Position numbers and translations under genes: made by a program. From an uncultured bacterium (lineage in GTDB: Bacteria; Planctomycetota; UBA8108; UBA1146), in assembly GCA_937876125.1 (NCBI GenBank), contig CALEHF010000445.1:1-39134 (forward strand): 39,134 nucleotides of DNA, written 5' to 3'. Numbering within the stretch: the first letter of the stretch is position 1; the number at the start of each line of letters is the position of its first letter. Of the stretch, positions 8,188-17,166 are shown in pieces. A model generated the notes under the pieces. That model was not told the origin of the DNA. It saw nothing but the letters and a program-made list of their open reading frames with translations, and searched no databases.

Positions 8188-9864
8188 ATGCAAATCAGAC
8201 CACCGATCGTGTTCGTGCTGACTCTGCTCGCGGGTACCGCCTTCGGGCAGGAGGCCGGCGAACCGGTGACCACCCCTCCGACGAAGACACCGATCACCGC
8301 GCACTCGCGTGGGCTGCACGGTTACATCGGCTACGGTGCTTCCCTTCCTTCCGATCGGGTGGAGTATAGCGCGGGCATGGGCTTCTATGCCGCGGTGTGG
8401 TCCCTGGTCGAAGAGCCGATCTCTCACTTCCAGATCGGGCTCCCGAGCGCTTGGATCACGCCCGACAATTCCGACAACAAGGACAAGCCCCTCGCCCCCG
8501 AGGGAACCCTCGCGCGCCGCTGGGCGGAGCGGGGACCCACCTGGTCGAGTGTCTTCCAGACGGTCGAAGGTGGACTCGGCTACTGGGCGGGGAACCACTT
8601 CCGCTACGGGCCACCGAAGTTCAGCATGAACGCCACGCCCCAGTGCTACGACTACGAAGTCGGTTCACCGGGTTGGTCGTTCTTCTACCAGAACGAAGCG
8701 CTCCCCGATGATCGGTTGGGGATCGCGCAACTCAGCAACCGGCTGCTGATCCCCCCCGACGCTCTCCCTTTCGACGGCAAGCCGAACGGTGAGTTCCTCG
8801 GATACACCTACATGACCTTACCGTTCACCGATCCGGTCGAAGGGGACCCGGCCCGTGGGGAACCGCCGACCGGTGACCAAGCTTGGACTTGTTTCCTCGC
8901 CGCAGCCAATTTCAAAGGCCCCATCGCCTACTACATTCCCGAGACCTGGAGCAAGATCGGGAAGCTGTTCGAGGAACCGTTCCTGTTCGGGCGGGGGCTG
9001 GATGCACGCCGCGGCAAGATGGGGGGTGGCGCCATGGAGATCAACACGGTGCCGCGCTTCGACGCCAAGGACGCGCAGGGGGTCATCTACTCGAAGATCC
9101 CAGCGCTCCGGTTCCCGGTCGACGCCGATGGGCGCACCCGGCTGGTCCAGGAGGTCACCTACTACTCGAAGGCTGCGTTGTACGACGCGTTCCGAAGTTG
9201 GCGCGCGGGCGGAGAGGTCTGCTCGGGGCAATTCGATGCGAAGGGGGCTTGGAAGTCGACCTTGACCGCGCACGCCACGCGCTACGACCAGGGGGGAAAG
9301 GAGATCGAAGGCGTCGAGCGCTCCTTCGACAGCGAGGTGTTCGAGGGAAACGTGTGGGGCCTGCGGTGGTCCGCGGAAAGCCCCACTGCGCCCGGTGCGT
9401 TCCCGCAGTATTTCAAGCATGTCGGAGAGAAGCGCGTCGCCATTGCCGAGGCCGAAGTTCCTTCTGAGACCGGCCTTGGAGCCCAGAAATTCGAGAGAGC
9501 AGGACCGGGTGCCCCGTACACGTCACCCAAGACGGGCGCGTGGACAACACCGGGACCGACTCGAGGGCCGTTCACCGTCGACTTGGCCGACGGGTCTCGC
9601 GTCACCTATTCCTGGTATCGCTTCGTCGATCAGCCATCGTTCCAGCAATACGCCTTTAGCCCCGAGAAGAAGGCGCAGCTCCAGTCTCTCGTGGAGAAGA
9701 TCCACGCCGAGTGGCCGATCGACCGCGACTACATGGCACCGCCGACGAGGGGAGCTCTGGTCAGTCTCGACCCGGCTCTGCTGGTAACTCCTCCCGATGG
9801 ACTCGAGGTGGGCTTCGTCCCGATCGTGACCCGTCAGGAAGTCGCGCCCCCCGATCAGCATTGA
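8188..9864 (+). CDS. Secreted protein of unknown function
   Basis: A 558-aa protein with a clear signal peptide (residues 1-20, ending TAFG) and a GAAGGAG ribosome site. I do not recognise a family. The mature chain is rich in W, Y, F, P and G with no long hydrophobic segment, which suggests a soluble, beta-rich exported protein. It has isolated cysteines but no obvious metal or heme motif. Codon use matches its neighbours, and the frame is uninterrupted to the TGA. It is divergent from the hydrolase fusion gene and converges on a small membrane-protein gene 13 bases away. Confidence 0.8.
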   Translation: MQIRPPIVFVLTLLAGTAFGQEAGEPVTTPPTKTPITAHSRGLHGYIGYGASLPSDRVEYSAGMGFYAAVWSLVEEPISHFQIGLPSAWITPDNSDNKDKPLAPEGTLARRWAERGPTWSSVFQTVEGGLGYWAGNHFRYGPPKFSMNATPQCYDYEVGSPGWSFFYQNEALPDDRLGIAQLSNRLLIPPDALPFDGKPNGEFLGYTYMTLPFTDPVEGDPARGEPPTGDQAWTCFLAAANFKGPIAYYIPETWSKIGKLFEEPFLFGRGLDARRGKMGGGAMEINTVPRFDAKDAQGVIYSKIPALRFPVDADGRTRLVQEVTYYSKAALYDAFRSWRAGGEVCSGQFDAKGAWKSTLTAHATRYDQGGKEIEGVERSFDSEVFEGNVWGLRWSAESPTAPGAFPQYFKHVGEKRVAIAEAEVPSETGLGAQKFERAGPGAPYTSPKTGAWTTPGPTRGPFTVDLADGSRVTYSWYRFVDQPSFQQYAFSPEKKAQLQSLVEKIHAEWPIDRDYMAPPTRGALVSLDPALLVTPPDGLEVGFVPIVTRQEVAPPDQH

Positions 9865-9877
9865 GTGCTTCGATCGG

Positions 9878-10096
9878 TCACTCCCGATCCCCGAGGCTCC
9901 CCAGCGCTCGGTAGATGCCGTTTCCGCCGATGAGAATGAAGATCGGCCCGACGAACCAACCTTCTCCGTAGAGCCACCAAGGGATGCCGTTCCGCCGAGC
10001 GAGGATCGCAAAGACGATGACCAGCACGCCCGCCGAAAAGAAGAGCACGCCGGTCCAGATGTCCTTGGGGGTCCACTTTTCATCCGGATCATCCAC
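9878..10096 (-). CDS. Small two-helix membrane protein
   Basis: A 72-aa protein starting at GTG with AAAGG six bases upstream. Two hydrophobic segments (about residues 14-33 and 47-62) are joined by a short loop containing RRNGIPWW. The charged N-terminus and the C-terminus probably lie on the same side of the membrane. The family is not recognised and no function is proposed. It converges on the large secreted gene. Confidence 0.6.
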   Translation of the reverse strand: MDDPDEKWTPKDIWTGVLFFSAGVLVIVFAILARRNGIPWWLYGEGWFVGPIFILIGGNGIYRALGSLGDRE

Positions 10097-10404
10097 GACG
10101 CGCCTTTCTGAGTTCGATGGTCTTTCCTTCCGATCCGTCCGAGCGACGGGCTCTCACACCGAGCTGAACGAGATCGCCGCTCCCCAGCTCCCCAGCTACC
10201 CAGCTCCCCAGGCAGAGCCCGGGAGGACCGAAACGAGCGAGGGGCAGAGTTTGACTCATCGAAAGCCCAAAAACTGCTCAGAATCGGCCCGCTTTCGCCT
10301 CCGCCCCTTGCCTCTTCTCTGACGGGTTCGGGTAGGATTCTCCGTCGTTGCGACTCCCGGAGGCTCTACGCCGTGCCTTCTGGAAACGCACCTGAGAGGT
10401 GGGC
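10097..10404. other. Intergenic region upstream of the cytochrome bd-like operon
   Basis: About 308 bases without a convincing gene. It contains a short 8-bp tandem repeat at 10182-10212 and must include promoters for the divergent small membrane gene and the oxidase-like operon. No clear -35/-10 pair could be assigned. Confidence 0.4.
10182..10212. repeat. 8-bp tandem repeat, about 3.9 copies
   Basis: The unit CCCCAGCT is repeated nearly four times with one substitution in the third copy, in non-coding DNA about 190 bases upstream of the oxidase-like operon. It is probably a slippage-prone microsatellite; a regulatory role is not shown. Confidence 0.7.
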
Positions 10405-11706
10405 GTGGATCTTCCCCACTTTCCCGTCTTCGCGTCGGACGCATTCTTGCCGGGGCTGCTCATCGCAGCAGTGGCCATCACTCACGTCTTCCTCGCGCAG
10501 TTCGCGGTGGGCGGTGGCATCCTCGTTACCTTCTTCGAGTGGCGCGCCGAGAAAAAGGGGCACACCCTCCTCCGCGATTTTCTCCATCGATTCTTCACCA
10601 CCCTCGTCCTCGTGAGCTTTGTGCTCGGCGCCGTCACCGGGGTCGGAATTTGGCTCGTCACCGCCCTCGTCTCGCCCCGACCCCTCCTTCTCCTGGTGCG
10701 AGAATTTCATTGGATCTGGGGCGCGGAGTGGTGCTTCTTCTGCCTCGAGGTCGCGTGCGGCTACGCATACTACGTCCACGGTCGCACCCTCGGTTTCCAG
10801 AAGCGCTTCTGGCTCGCCGCGGGATACTCGTTCAGCGCGTGGATGAGCCTGTTCTGGGTCAACGGCATCCTGAGCTTCCAACTGACCCCTGGGGGTTGGC
10901 TCGAGACGGGGAGCGTCTGGGCCGGCTTCTTCAATCCATCCTTCTGGCCGACCTTGTTCGGGCGCACGTTTGCGTCGATGGCACTCGCTGCGATCGGCGC
11001 GACGATGGTCGCGCAGCTGATTCGGAGTTACGACGAGAGCGATACGCGGGAGATCGTGCGAAACGCCGCGACCCTGCTCTTGCCACTCGCACTGATGCCG
11101 GTGGCCGCAGTGTGGTTCCTCGCCGTCGTGCCGGAAGAGTCGCGCCGCTACGTGACCGGTGCCAACGTTCCGATGACGATGTTCTTTGCCCTCGCGGCGC
11201 TCTTCTCGGTCCTCATCGCAGGCACCGCCATCTTCACGCTGTTGAAGAGACGTCCCCTCTTTCACCTTCCAGGCACCGTTCTCCTCGCCGCGCTCGCATT
11301 CTGCGCGACCGGCGCGACGGAGTTTGTCCGAGAGGGGATTCGCAAGCCGTACGTCGTGCATGGGGTCCTCTACTCGAACGGGATCGCGGTCGAAGAAGTG
11401 CGTCGGCTGCGGCGGCGGGGGATCGACAGCCTCGACCCGTGGCCCCTCCGCGATCCTGAGAAGTATCCCACTCGCACGGTGCGGAACGGTCGGCGGGTCT
11501 ATCGCGAGTTGTGCTCGTCGTGCCACACCCCCGCGAAGATGAACGGGCTCGTCCATCTCACGGCGGCGTGGGATCGGCAGATGCTCGAGAGCAACATCAA
11601 GAAGCTTCATCTTCTCAAGACCTTCATGCCCCCTTTCGCCGGTGACGACGAGGATCTCGAAGACATCGTCGCGTACCTGATCTGGCTGCGAAAGGGGACC
11701 GAGTGA
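10405..11706 (+). CDS. Cytochrome bd-superfamily subunit I (CydA-like) with C-terminal cytochrome c domain
   Basis: A 433-aa polytopic membrane protein with about eight or nine hydrophobic segments, resembling CydA. The first helix carries a histidine followed by a glycine turn (ITHVFLAQFAVGGG). A helix has two glutamates like the E99/E107 pair of E. coli CydA (GAEWCFFCLEV). SAWMSLFWVNGILSFQ resembles the ALWILVANGWMQ region. The segment aligned with the H186 helix (FGRTFASMALAAI) lacks a histidine. There is no obvious long Q-loop. The last 80 residues form a c-type cytochrome domain with CSSCH and a possible distal methionine in TFMPPF. It may reduce O2 with electrons from a cytochrome c-type donor rather than quinol. 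I prefer the GTG at 10405, preceded by GAGAGG; a GTG at 10399 is also possible. The next gene overlaps by 4 bases. Confidence 0.75.
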   Translation: MDLPHFPVFASDAFLPGLLIAAVAITHVFLAQFAVGGGILVTFFEWRAEKKGHTLLRDFLHRFFTTLVLVSFVLGAVTGVGIWLVTALVSPRPLLLLVREFHWIWGAEWCFFCLEVACGYAYYVHGRTLGFQKRFWLAAGYSFSAWMSLFWVNGILSFQLTPGGWLETGSVWAGFFNPSFWPTLFGRTFASMALAAIGATMVAQLIRSYDESDTREIVRNAATLLLPLALMPVAAVWFLAVVPEESRRYVTGANVPMTMFFALAALFSVLIAGTAIFTLLKRRPLFHLPGTVLLAALAFCATGATEFVREGIRKPYVVHGVLYSNGIAVEEVRRLRRRGIDSLDPWPLRDPEKYPTRTVRNGRRVYRELCSSCHTPAKMNGLVHLTAAWDRQMLESNIKKLHLLKTFMPPFAGDDEDLEDIVAYLIWLRKGTE

Positions 11707-12776
11707 TCAGTCTCCTTCCCGAGCTCGATCTGTATCTCGCGCTCTACCTGATCACTTTGATGGCGCACCTCGCTCTGATGTCGTTCCCGCTCGGGGGATC
11801 GGTGCTTCTTTGTCTGTTCGAGATCTTCCGCGGCGAAGAAATCACCAATCTCCGAAACCTCATCTCGCGCCACCTCGCATTGTCGGTCGGGCTCGCGATT
11901 ACCGCGGGGGTCGCCCCGCTCCTCTTTCTCGAGGTGGTGCACCCCAAAGCGTTCTCGAATGCGGGGGCGATCCTCGGCGGCTGGCGTCCTGCGCTGCTGA
12001 TTCCACTGACCATCGCTTTCTATCTCGCGTACCTGCAGAAGACCGAGTCCTTTCGCCGTTGGCCGGGAATCTTGCGATTGCCGATCCGCCTTATCGGTCT
12101 GGCGGCGCTCGCGGCGGTCGGCACGGTGTGGATCATTTCGCGACGGGTGGGGGAGCACGCCGAGCTGTGGCACGACCGCTACGTGAATCTGCAGATGGAG
12201 CAACTCATCTGGGAGGCGTTTCCGCTCATGGGTCTGGTCCTCGCCGCGGCGACGATCGGCTGCACCATCGGCTGCTTGTGGCTGATCGGAGGCGAGCAGC
12301 GGCGCGGGCGGCTCTCTCCCGGCGAGCGCTTCCTCGCCGAAGAGACGCTTTTGCGCCTCGCCATCTTCGTGGCGGTCGGTTTGGCGGTCGTGTGCGAGAT
12401 CTTGCGGAAAGATCGCCCTGTCGATATCGATTGGTGGATTCTGAGGAGCGCGCTCTTCGTCATGATCGCGGGCTTCGGCGTTCGGCTGCACCGCATCGGT
12501 CCCGGGCGCGCGTTTGCGACCCTGGGTGCGGGGGTCGCGCTCTTCATCGTGCTCGTCATGCGGGAAATCGCGCGCCGCGAATTCCTCGTCGAGGGGGGCG
12601 GCCTCGACATGCAAACCCTCGAGGTCGCGAAGACGCGGGAGGGCTTCAGTGCGTTCGTGGGGTCCTTCATCTTCTGTGCGACCGGAATCGTGCTCGTCCT
12701 CAAGTTGGTGCGCCGTACCCAGTCGCCCCTTCCGCCCGATGACGATGACGTTGTGGTCGAAGAGAAACGTGCGTGA
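11703..12776 (+). CDS. Cytochrome bd-like second membrane subunit (possible CydA paralogue)
   Basis: A 357-aa membrane protein with about nine hydrophobic segments, starting inside the stop region of the CydA-like gene (GTGA overlap) and therefore translationally coupled. Its first helix has a pattern like that of its neighbour (MAHLALMSFPLGGSVLL against ITHVFLAQFAVGGGILV), suggesting the two subunits are paralogues. WHDRYVNLQMEQLIWEAFP may hold further ligands. It has no CxxCH. It is likely the partner subunit of a heterodimeric oxidase-like complex, in the position of CydB. I cannot tell from sequence alone whether it binds heme. The tail after the last helix is acidic (PPDDDDVVVEEKRA). Confidence 0.7.
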   Translation: MISLLPELDLYLALYLITLMAHLALMSFPLGGSVLLCLFEIFRGEEITNLRNLISRHLALSVGLAITAGVAPLLFLEVVHPKAFSNAGAILGGWRPALLIPLTIAFYLAYLQKTESFRRWPGILRLPIRLIGLAALAAVGTVWIISRRVGEHAELWHDRYVNLQMEQLIWEAFPLMGLVLAAATIGCTIGCLWLIGGEQRRGRLSPGERFLAEETLLRLAIFVAVGLAVVCEILRKDRPVDIDWWILRSALFVMIAGFGVRLHRIGPGRAFATLGAGVALFIVLVMREIARREFLVEGGGLDMQTLEVAKTREGFSAFVGSFIFCATGIVLVLKLVRRTQSPLPPDDDDVVVEEKRA

Positions 12777-12874
12777 CAACGGAAGTGCCGGGTCACCGGG
12801 CCGCCTCGCTCCTCTCTTTCGGGTACGATCTCCGTTCGACGCTGCGGAAACGGACCCTCTACGGAGCAACGCCC

Positions 12875-12982
12875 ATGCTGACGGAACTCGCGATCTATGC
12901 CGTCGTCGCCGGCTGCGCGCTCATCGCCGCGTTCTGGGTCCAAGGGTTCGTCGATCGCCGCCGCGCCGCGCGAAACGACTGA
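12875..12982 (+). CDS. Tiny single-helix protein, CydX-like by position
   Basis: A 35-aa protein: one hydrophobic helix (about residues 5-24) followed by a basic tail (VDRRRAARND). GGAG lies 8 bases before the ATG. It follows the two oxidase-like genes by about 100 bases on the same strand, as the small CydX or CydZ subunits do in classical cytochrome bd operons. An alternative GTG at 12773 overlaps the previous stop (GTGA) and would give 69 aa with a polar N-terminus. Assignment as an oxidase accessory subunit rests on size, topology and context, not on sequence similarity. Confidence 0.55.
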   Translation: MLTELAIYAVVAGCALIAAFWVQGFVDRRRAARND

Positions 12983-13022
12983 AGCGAGCTTTCGATGAAC
13001 CGCCGGAGAGGAGCTTCCCCCC

Positions 13023-13502
13023 TTGCAATTCTCAGATGACGAATCTCTCTCTTGGGCGGACGCTCTGCTCGAGTTCTCCTTCCTCTCTCCGCTCCCTGAA
13101 TCGGATCTGACCCTCGCACGCTCCGCGCGATCGGGGGGGGTTCTGTATCTCCTTCGGCTCCGCCCTTTTGCGGGCGCGATCGTCGGCTACACTCTGCTCG
13201 CCCGTCGGACCCAAACGTGGAGCGCGCGCGCCGTCGTCCGCGCCCCCGGTCTCGAAGGGGGCCCGCCGGCGGGCATCGATCCCGATCCGCGACGCGCGGC
13301 CGAGTTGACCCGTCCCGACGTCCTCGAGCCGTTGACGGGTGCCCTCGCCTGGTTACAAGTCGAGGGACCGTGGCGAGTGATCGGGATCAGCCGGGCTGGC
13401 GAGGTGAGCACGGTCGAAGCGATTCTCGCGCTGGGAGCCCAGCTGTTCCCGCTGATCTCGGAGCCCGATGAATTTGCAGGTGGGCTCGAGTGGAACATCT
13501 GA
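13023..13502 (+). CDS. Hypothetical protein, soluble
   Basis: A 159-aa reading frame with a TTG start preceded by GGAGAGGAG. Codon use is typical of the window, with G or C in most third positions. No signal peptide, membrane segment or motif is recognised. It begins after the CydX-like gene and ends 49 bases before the dehydrogenase gene, so it may share their transcript. The start is uncertain, but the gene is plausible because no better frame covers this interval. Confidence 0.5.
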   Translation: MQFSDDESLSWADALLEFSFLSPLPESDLTLARSARSGGVLYLLRLRPFAGAIVGYTLLARRTQTWSARAVVRAPGLEGGPPAGIDPDPRRAAELTRPDVLEPLTGALAWLQVEGPWRVIGISRAGEVSTVEAILALGAQLFPLISEPDEFAGGLEWNI

Positions 13503-13551
13503 GCGCCGCACCGCTGATCACGAATGTAGTTTTTCACTAGAGGAGATACGC

Positions 13552-14469
13552 GTGGAGAAACCGCTCGAAGGACGCACCGTCGGCTGGATCGGCACCGGAG
13601 TGATGGGGCAATCGATGGCGGGGCGCCTCCACGCCGCGGGGGCTCGGGTGACCGTGCATACGCGCACCCCCGAAAAGGCCGCGGCGCTCCGCGCATTTGG
13701 GATCGGCTGGACTGACGATCCGCGCACGCTCCTCTCCGACGCAGAGGTGGTTTTCACCATGCTCGGCTACCCGAGCGACGTAGAGGAGGTCTACCTCGGC
13801 GCGCGGGGGCTCGTCCCCGCCCTCGAGGGGGATTCGCCCCCGCTGCTCGTCGACATGACCACCAGCTCTCCTGCGCTCGCGGCGCGCATCGCCCTCGCCG
13901 CGTTCGACCGCGGTGCCCTCCTGCTCGACGCTCCCGTCTCCGGCGGCGATGTCGGCGCCCGCGACGGACTCTTGAGCATTATGGTGGGAGGGGACCTCGA
14001 AGGCTTCGATCGTGCGCGCCCCTTCTTCGAGGTGCTCGGGAAAACGATCGTGCGCCAAGGGCCGCCGGGGTGCGGGCAGCACACCAAGATGGTCAATCAA
14101 ACCCTGATCGCGACCAATATGATCGGCATGTGCGAAGGGCTCCTCTACGCGCGAAAGGCGGGTCTCGACCCCGAGGGAGTCCTCGCGTCGGTCGGCGGGG
14201 GCGCGGCGGGATCGTGGTCCGTTGCGAACCTCGCACCGCGCATTCTCCGCGGTGATTTCGACCCCGGTTTCTACGTCGAACACTTCATCAAGGATCTCGG
14301 GATTGCGCTCGAAGAGGCTCACAACCTCGGTCTGGAGCTACCCGGTCTCGCTCTCGCGAAGCAGCTCTACGAGGTGGTCAGCGCCCAAGGGCACGGCCGC
14401 TCGGGAACCCAGGCGCTCTACCTCGCCCTCGCGACCTTGAGTGGGGAGTCGGCGAGCGGAGCATCGTGA
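13552..14469 (+). CDS. NAD(P)-dependent beta-hydroxyacid dehydrogenase (3-hydroxyisobutyrate dehydrogenase family)
   Basis: A 305-aa enzyme of the beta-HAD family, which includes 3-hydroxyisobutyrate, tartronate semialdehyde and glyoxylate/succinic semialdehyde reductases. The N-terminal Rossmann motif is [14 protein letters not shown] (residues 10-23). The substrate-binding motif [14 protein letters not shown] and the catalytic-lysine motif GQHTKMVNQ are intact, and a helical C-terminal domain follows. It oxidises a beta-hydroxyacid or reduces the corresponding aldehyde; the exact substrate cannot be read. The GTG start has an ideal AGAGGAG site 7 bases upstream, so I rejected an in-frame ATG 84 bases earlier. 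Its stop overlaps the SprT-like gene by GTGA. Confidence 0.88.
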   Translation: MEKPLEGRTVGWIGTGVMGQSMAGRLHAAGARVTVHTRTPEKAAALRAFGIGWTDDPRTLLSDAEVVFTMLGYPSDVEEVYLGARGLVPALEGDSPPLLVDMTTSSPALAARIALAAFDRGALLLDAPVSGGDVGARDGLLSIMVGGDLEGFDRARPFFEVLGKTIVRQGPPGCGQHTKMVNQTLIATNMIGMCEGLLYARKAGLDPEGVLASVGGGAAGSWSVANLAPRILRGDFDPGFYVEHFIKDLGIALEEAHNLGLELPGLALAKQLYEVVSAQGHGRSGTQALYLALATLSGESASGAS

Positions 14470-15191
14470 GCCGAGACAGTGAAACTCTGAAGCGTGAGGC
14501 TCTCCAGATACTCGCGGAGACGCGCCGCGACTTCCCGCACTACAAGAGTGACCTCGATCGGGTGCAGGTCCGACTGACCAGCCGGCTGACCCGGAGTGCA
14601 GGGAACGCCGATACGCGCACCGGCATCGTGCAGCTCAGCGAGCCGATCTTCTCCCTCGAAGAGAACGCCCCCGGCTATCGCAACACCGTCCTCCACGAAA
14701 TCGCCCATGTCATCGCCGGCCCCGGCGTGCAGGCGCACGGAAGGGTGTGGCGCGCCATCTTCCTGGAGATCGGCGGAGACGGGAACCGCACCCACAGCTT
14801 CCGCGCCGCGCGGCAGCACAAAACGCACCGCGCCCGTTGCGGGAAGTGCGGCGGAGACGTCGAGCTGGGGACGCGCCGCTATCACCGATTGTTGGCTGGG
14901 GCACGCGACTACATCCACGTGGGGTGTGGGGGGGCGATTTTACCCGCGGGGGCGGGAGCGCCTGGGCCCCTCAAGTCGGCGACCCTCCCGCCCTCGATCC
15001 CGCGCGCTCGTCGGCCGCGCTCTACGCAAGAGGCGCTCTGTTCTCGCTGCGGAACGAAAGTGGCGCTCGGCCCGGTGCGCTTCCAACGGCTGATCACGGG
15101 CGAGCGACGGTACCACCACAAGCGGTGCGGTGGGGTCATTGTGAACCCCGAGGCCGATGGCGATCTCGAGCAGGGGACCCTCTTTCGATAA
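14466..15191 (+). CDS. SprT-like zinc metallopeptidase with two C-terminal zinc ribbons
   Basis: A 241-aa protein. Residues 5-115 form a SprT-like domain with the zinc protease signature HEIAH (77-81) and a third likely ligand, H91, in QAHGRVW. Two similar zinc ribbons follow: residues 125-156 (CGKCGG, then HVGCGG) and 192-223 (CSRCG, then HKRCGG). Each has a CxxC, a spacer of about 22 residues and a H-x2-C. In SprT/Spartan relatives this fold cleaves DNA-bound or misfolded proteins; here the target is unknown. The GTG start overlaps the stop of the dehydrogenase. Most relatives have a single C-terminal ribbon, so the duplication is notable. Confidence 0.82.
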   Translation: MSRDSETLKREALQILAETRRDFPHYKSDLDRVQVRLTSRLTRSAGNADTRTGIVQLSEPIFSLEENAPGYRNTVLHEIAHVIAGPGVQAHGRVWRAIFLEIGGDGNRTHSFRAARQHKTHRARCGKCGGDVELGTRRYHRLLAGARDYIHVGCGGAILPAGAGAPGPLKSATLPPSIPRARRPRSTQEALCSRCGTKVALGPVRFQRLITGERRYHHKRCGGVIVNPEADGDLEQGTLFR

Positions 15192-15235
15192 GGGCGAGGC
15201 TCCTTCGAATACTGAATTCTTGCACCCCACGCAAG

Positions 15236-15279
15236 AGACCGGCCCGACCAGAGCATTTGCTCTCGCCGGGCCGGTCTTT
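15236..15279. terminator. Bidirectional terminator between sprT-like gene and fhs
   Basis: An 11-bp perfect stem (15236-15246 with 15267-15277) encloses a smaller hairpin (AGAGCA/TGCTCT). The plus-strand side ends in TTTG. It lies between two converging genes and probably serves both. Confidence 0.75.
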
Positions 15280-15305
15280 GCTCCAGTCCCTCGGGACGGG
15301 GGCTC

Positions 15306-17000
15306 TTAGAAGAGCCCCTGCACCTCACCGTTCTCATCGATATCGATGTTGAGGAGCGCCGGCTGCGAGCCGAGCCCCGGCATCGTCATCATGTCTCCGC
15401 AGAGCGCGTAGAAGAAGCCCGCGCCCGCGCTGACGTGCACGTCGCGCACCTTCACGCGGAAGCCGGTCGGCGCACCGACGAGCTTCGCGTTGTCGGAGAA
15501 GGAGTACTGGGTCTTCGCCATACACACCGGCAGTCTGCCCATGCCGAGCTTCTCGAACTTCTTCATCGCCTTCTTCGCCTCAGGGGTGAAGTCGACGCCG
15601 TCGGCGCGATAAATCTCGGTGCAAATGGTCTGGATCTTCTTTGCGATCGGCATCTCGTCCGGGTAGAGCGGGGCGAAGTTCGACGGCTCTTCGCAGGCTA
15701 GGACGACCGCGCGGGCGAGATCCGCTCCCCCTTCGCCGCCGCGCGCGTGGACGTCAGAGACGACTGCGGCACTCGCGCCGGCACGCTGGGCGAGTTCGAC
15801 CATCGCAGCGATCTCGCCGTCGGTGTCGGTGGGGAAGCGGTTGATCGCGACCACCGCCGGGACGCCGTGCTTACGGACGTTCTCGACGTGACGGAGCAGG
15901 TTGCCGATTCCCGCCTCGAGCGCCGGGATATCCTCTTCGAGCATTTCCGGAGGGAGCGGCTTGCCGGGTCGGATCTTGTACTTGCCGGAGTGCACCTTGA
16001 TCGCGCGCACCGTCGCGACGACGACCGCGCAATCGGGCTTCATGCCGGAGACGCGGCACTTGATGTTGAAGAACTTTTCCGCGCCCATGTCCGCGCCAAA
16101 GCCACTTTCAGTGACGACGTAGTCGCAGAGGCGCAGGGCGATCTTGTCGGCCACGATTGAAGAGTTGCCGTGGGCGATGTTTGCGAACGGGCCGGTGTGG
16201 ACGAAGCAGCCGGTGCCTTCGAGGGTCTGCATGAAGTTCGGGTGGATCGCGTGGGTGAGGACCGCGGCCATCGATCCCGCTCCGCCGATTTGGTCCGCGG
16301 TGACCGGGTTCCCCTTCTTGTCGAAGGCGACCACGATCCGTCCGAGGCGGACGCGCAGATCCTTGAGGTCGTTCGCGAGGCCGAGGATCGCCATCACTTC
16401 CGACGCGCTCGTGATGTTGAACCCCGTTTCGCGGGGGACGCCGTTGCCACTGCCGCCGAGCCCGACGACGACGTTTCGGAGCGTGCGATCGTTGACGTCG
16501 AGACAGCGCTTCCACGTGACCGAGTGGGGGTCAATGTCGTGGGGATTCCCCATCAACATCGAAGTGTCGACCCACGCGGCGAGCAGGTTGTTCGCGATCC
16601 CGACGGCATGGGTGTCGCCGGTGAGGTGGAGGTTGAAGTCCTCCATCGGGATCACCTGGCTCATGCCACCGCCGGCAGCGCCGCCCTTGATTCCGAAGAC
16701 GGGGCCCATCGATGGCTGCCGGATGGTGGAGACGGTCTTCTTGCCGATATGGTTCAGGCCGAGCCCGAGCCCGATCGTCGTGACCGTTTTCCCTTCTCCC
16801 AAGGGGGTCGGGTTGATCGCGGTGACGTCGACGTACTTCCCGCGCGGGTTCCCTTCGATGCGATCGAGAATCGAAAGTTTGACCTTGGCCATGTGGTGGC
16901 CGTAGGGAATGAGATCTTGCTCTTCGATGCCGTAGTTCGCGGCGATCTTGCGGATGTCTTCGAGTTTCGCCTTCCGGGCGATTTCCAGATCGGATGCCAT
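15306..17000 (-). CDS. fhs: Formate--tetrahydrofolate ligase
   Basis: A 564-aa enzyme, the usual length for formyltetrahydrofolate synthetase. It makes 10-formyl-THF from formate, THF and ATP. Clear family features are the start ARKAKLEDIRKIA, the P-loop INPTPLGEGKTVTT, FGIKGGAAGGG, EDFNLHLTGD, RETGFNITSASEVMAIL, and the C-terminal GAGFFYALCGDMMTMPGLG. The ATG at 17000 follows GAGAGGAG; an open frame continues upstream but has no protein-like sequence. It is a single-gene unit ending at a terminator shared with the SprT-like gene. It supplies C1 units for purines or, run in reverse, releases formate. Confidence 0.97.
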   Translation of the reverse strand: MASDLEIARKAKLEDIRKIAANYGIEEQDLIPYGHHMAKVKLSILDRIEGNPRGKYVDVTAINPTPLGEGKTVTTIGLGLGLNHIGKKTVSTIRQPSMGPVFGIKGGAAGGGMSQVIPMEDFNLHLTGDTHAVGIANNLLAAWVDTSMLMGNPHDIDPHSVTWKRCLDVNDRTLRNVVVGLGGSGNGVPRETGFNITSASEVMAILGLANDLKDLRVRLGRIVVAFDKKGNPVTADQIGGAGSMAAVLTHAIHPNFMQTLEGTGCFVHTGPFANIAHGNSSIVADKIALRLCDYVVTESGFGADMGAEKFFNIKCRVSGMKPDCAVVVATVRAIKVHSGKYKIRPGKPLPPEMLEEDIPALEAGIGNLLRHVENVRKHGVPAVVAINRFPTDTDGEIAAMVELAQRAGASAAVVSDVHARGGEGGADLARAVVLACEEPSNFAPLYPDEMPIAKKIQTICTEIYRADGVDFTPEAKKAMKKFEKLGMGRLPVCMAKTQYSFSDNAKLVGAPTGFRVKVRDVHVSAGAGFFYALCGDMMTMPGLGSQPALLNIDIDENGEVQGLF

Positions 17001-17166
17001 CGGGTCTCTCCTCTCCCGCGCCCGCGGGCGCTGTGACTTTGGGCTGGGGAATCTGGTGGGAGCGGTCGCGCAATCAAGCGACGGGTCCGACACACCGGAG
17101 CGATCATAGGAAGCGCAGAAACTACCCTCAGGGGGGGCGAGGGGCAATTGGATGCCAGGAATAGGG

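Noticed and set aside
10366..12869. Two long minus-strand frames (414 and 420 codons) opposite the cytochrome bd-like operon
   Set aside because: Both run opposite strongly hydrophobic plus-strand membrane genes and give hydrophilic, motif-free antisense sequence.
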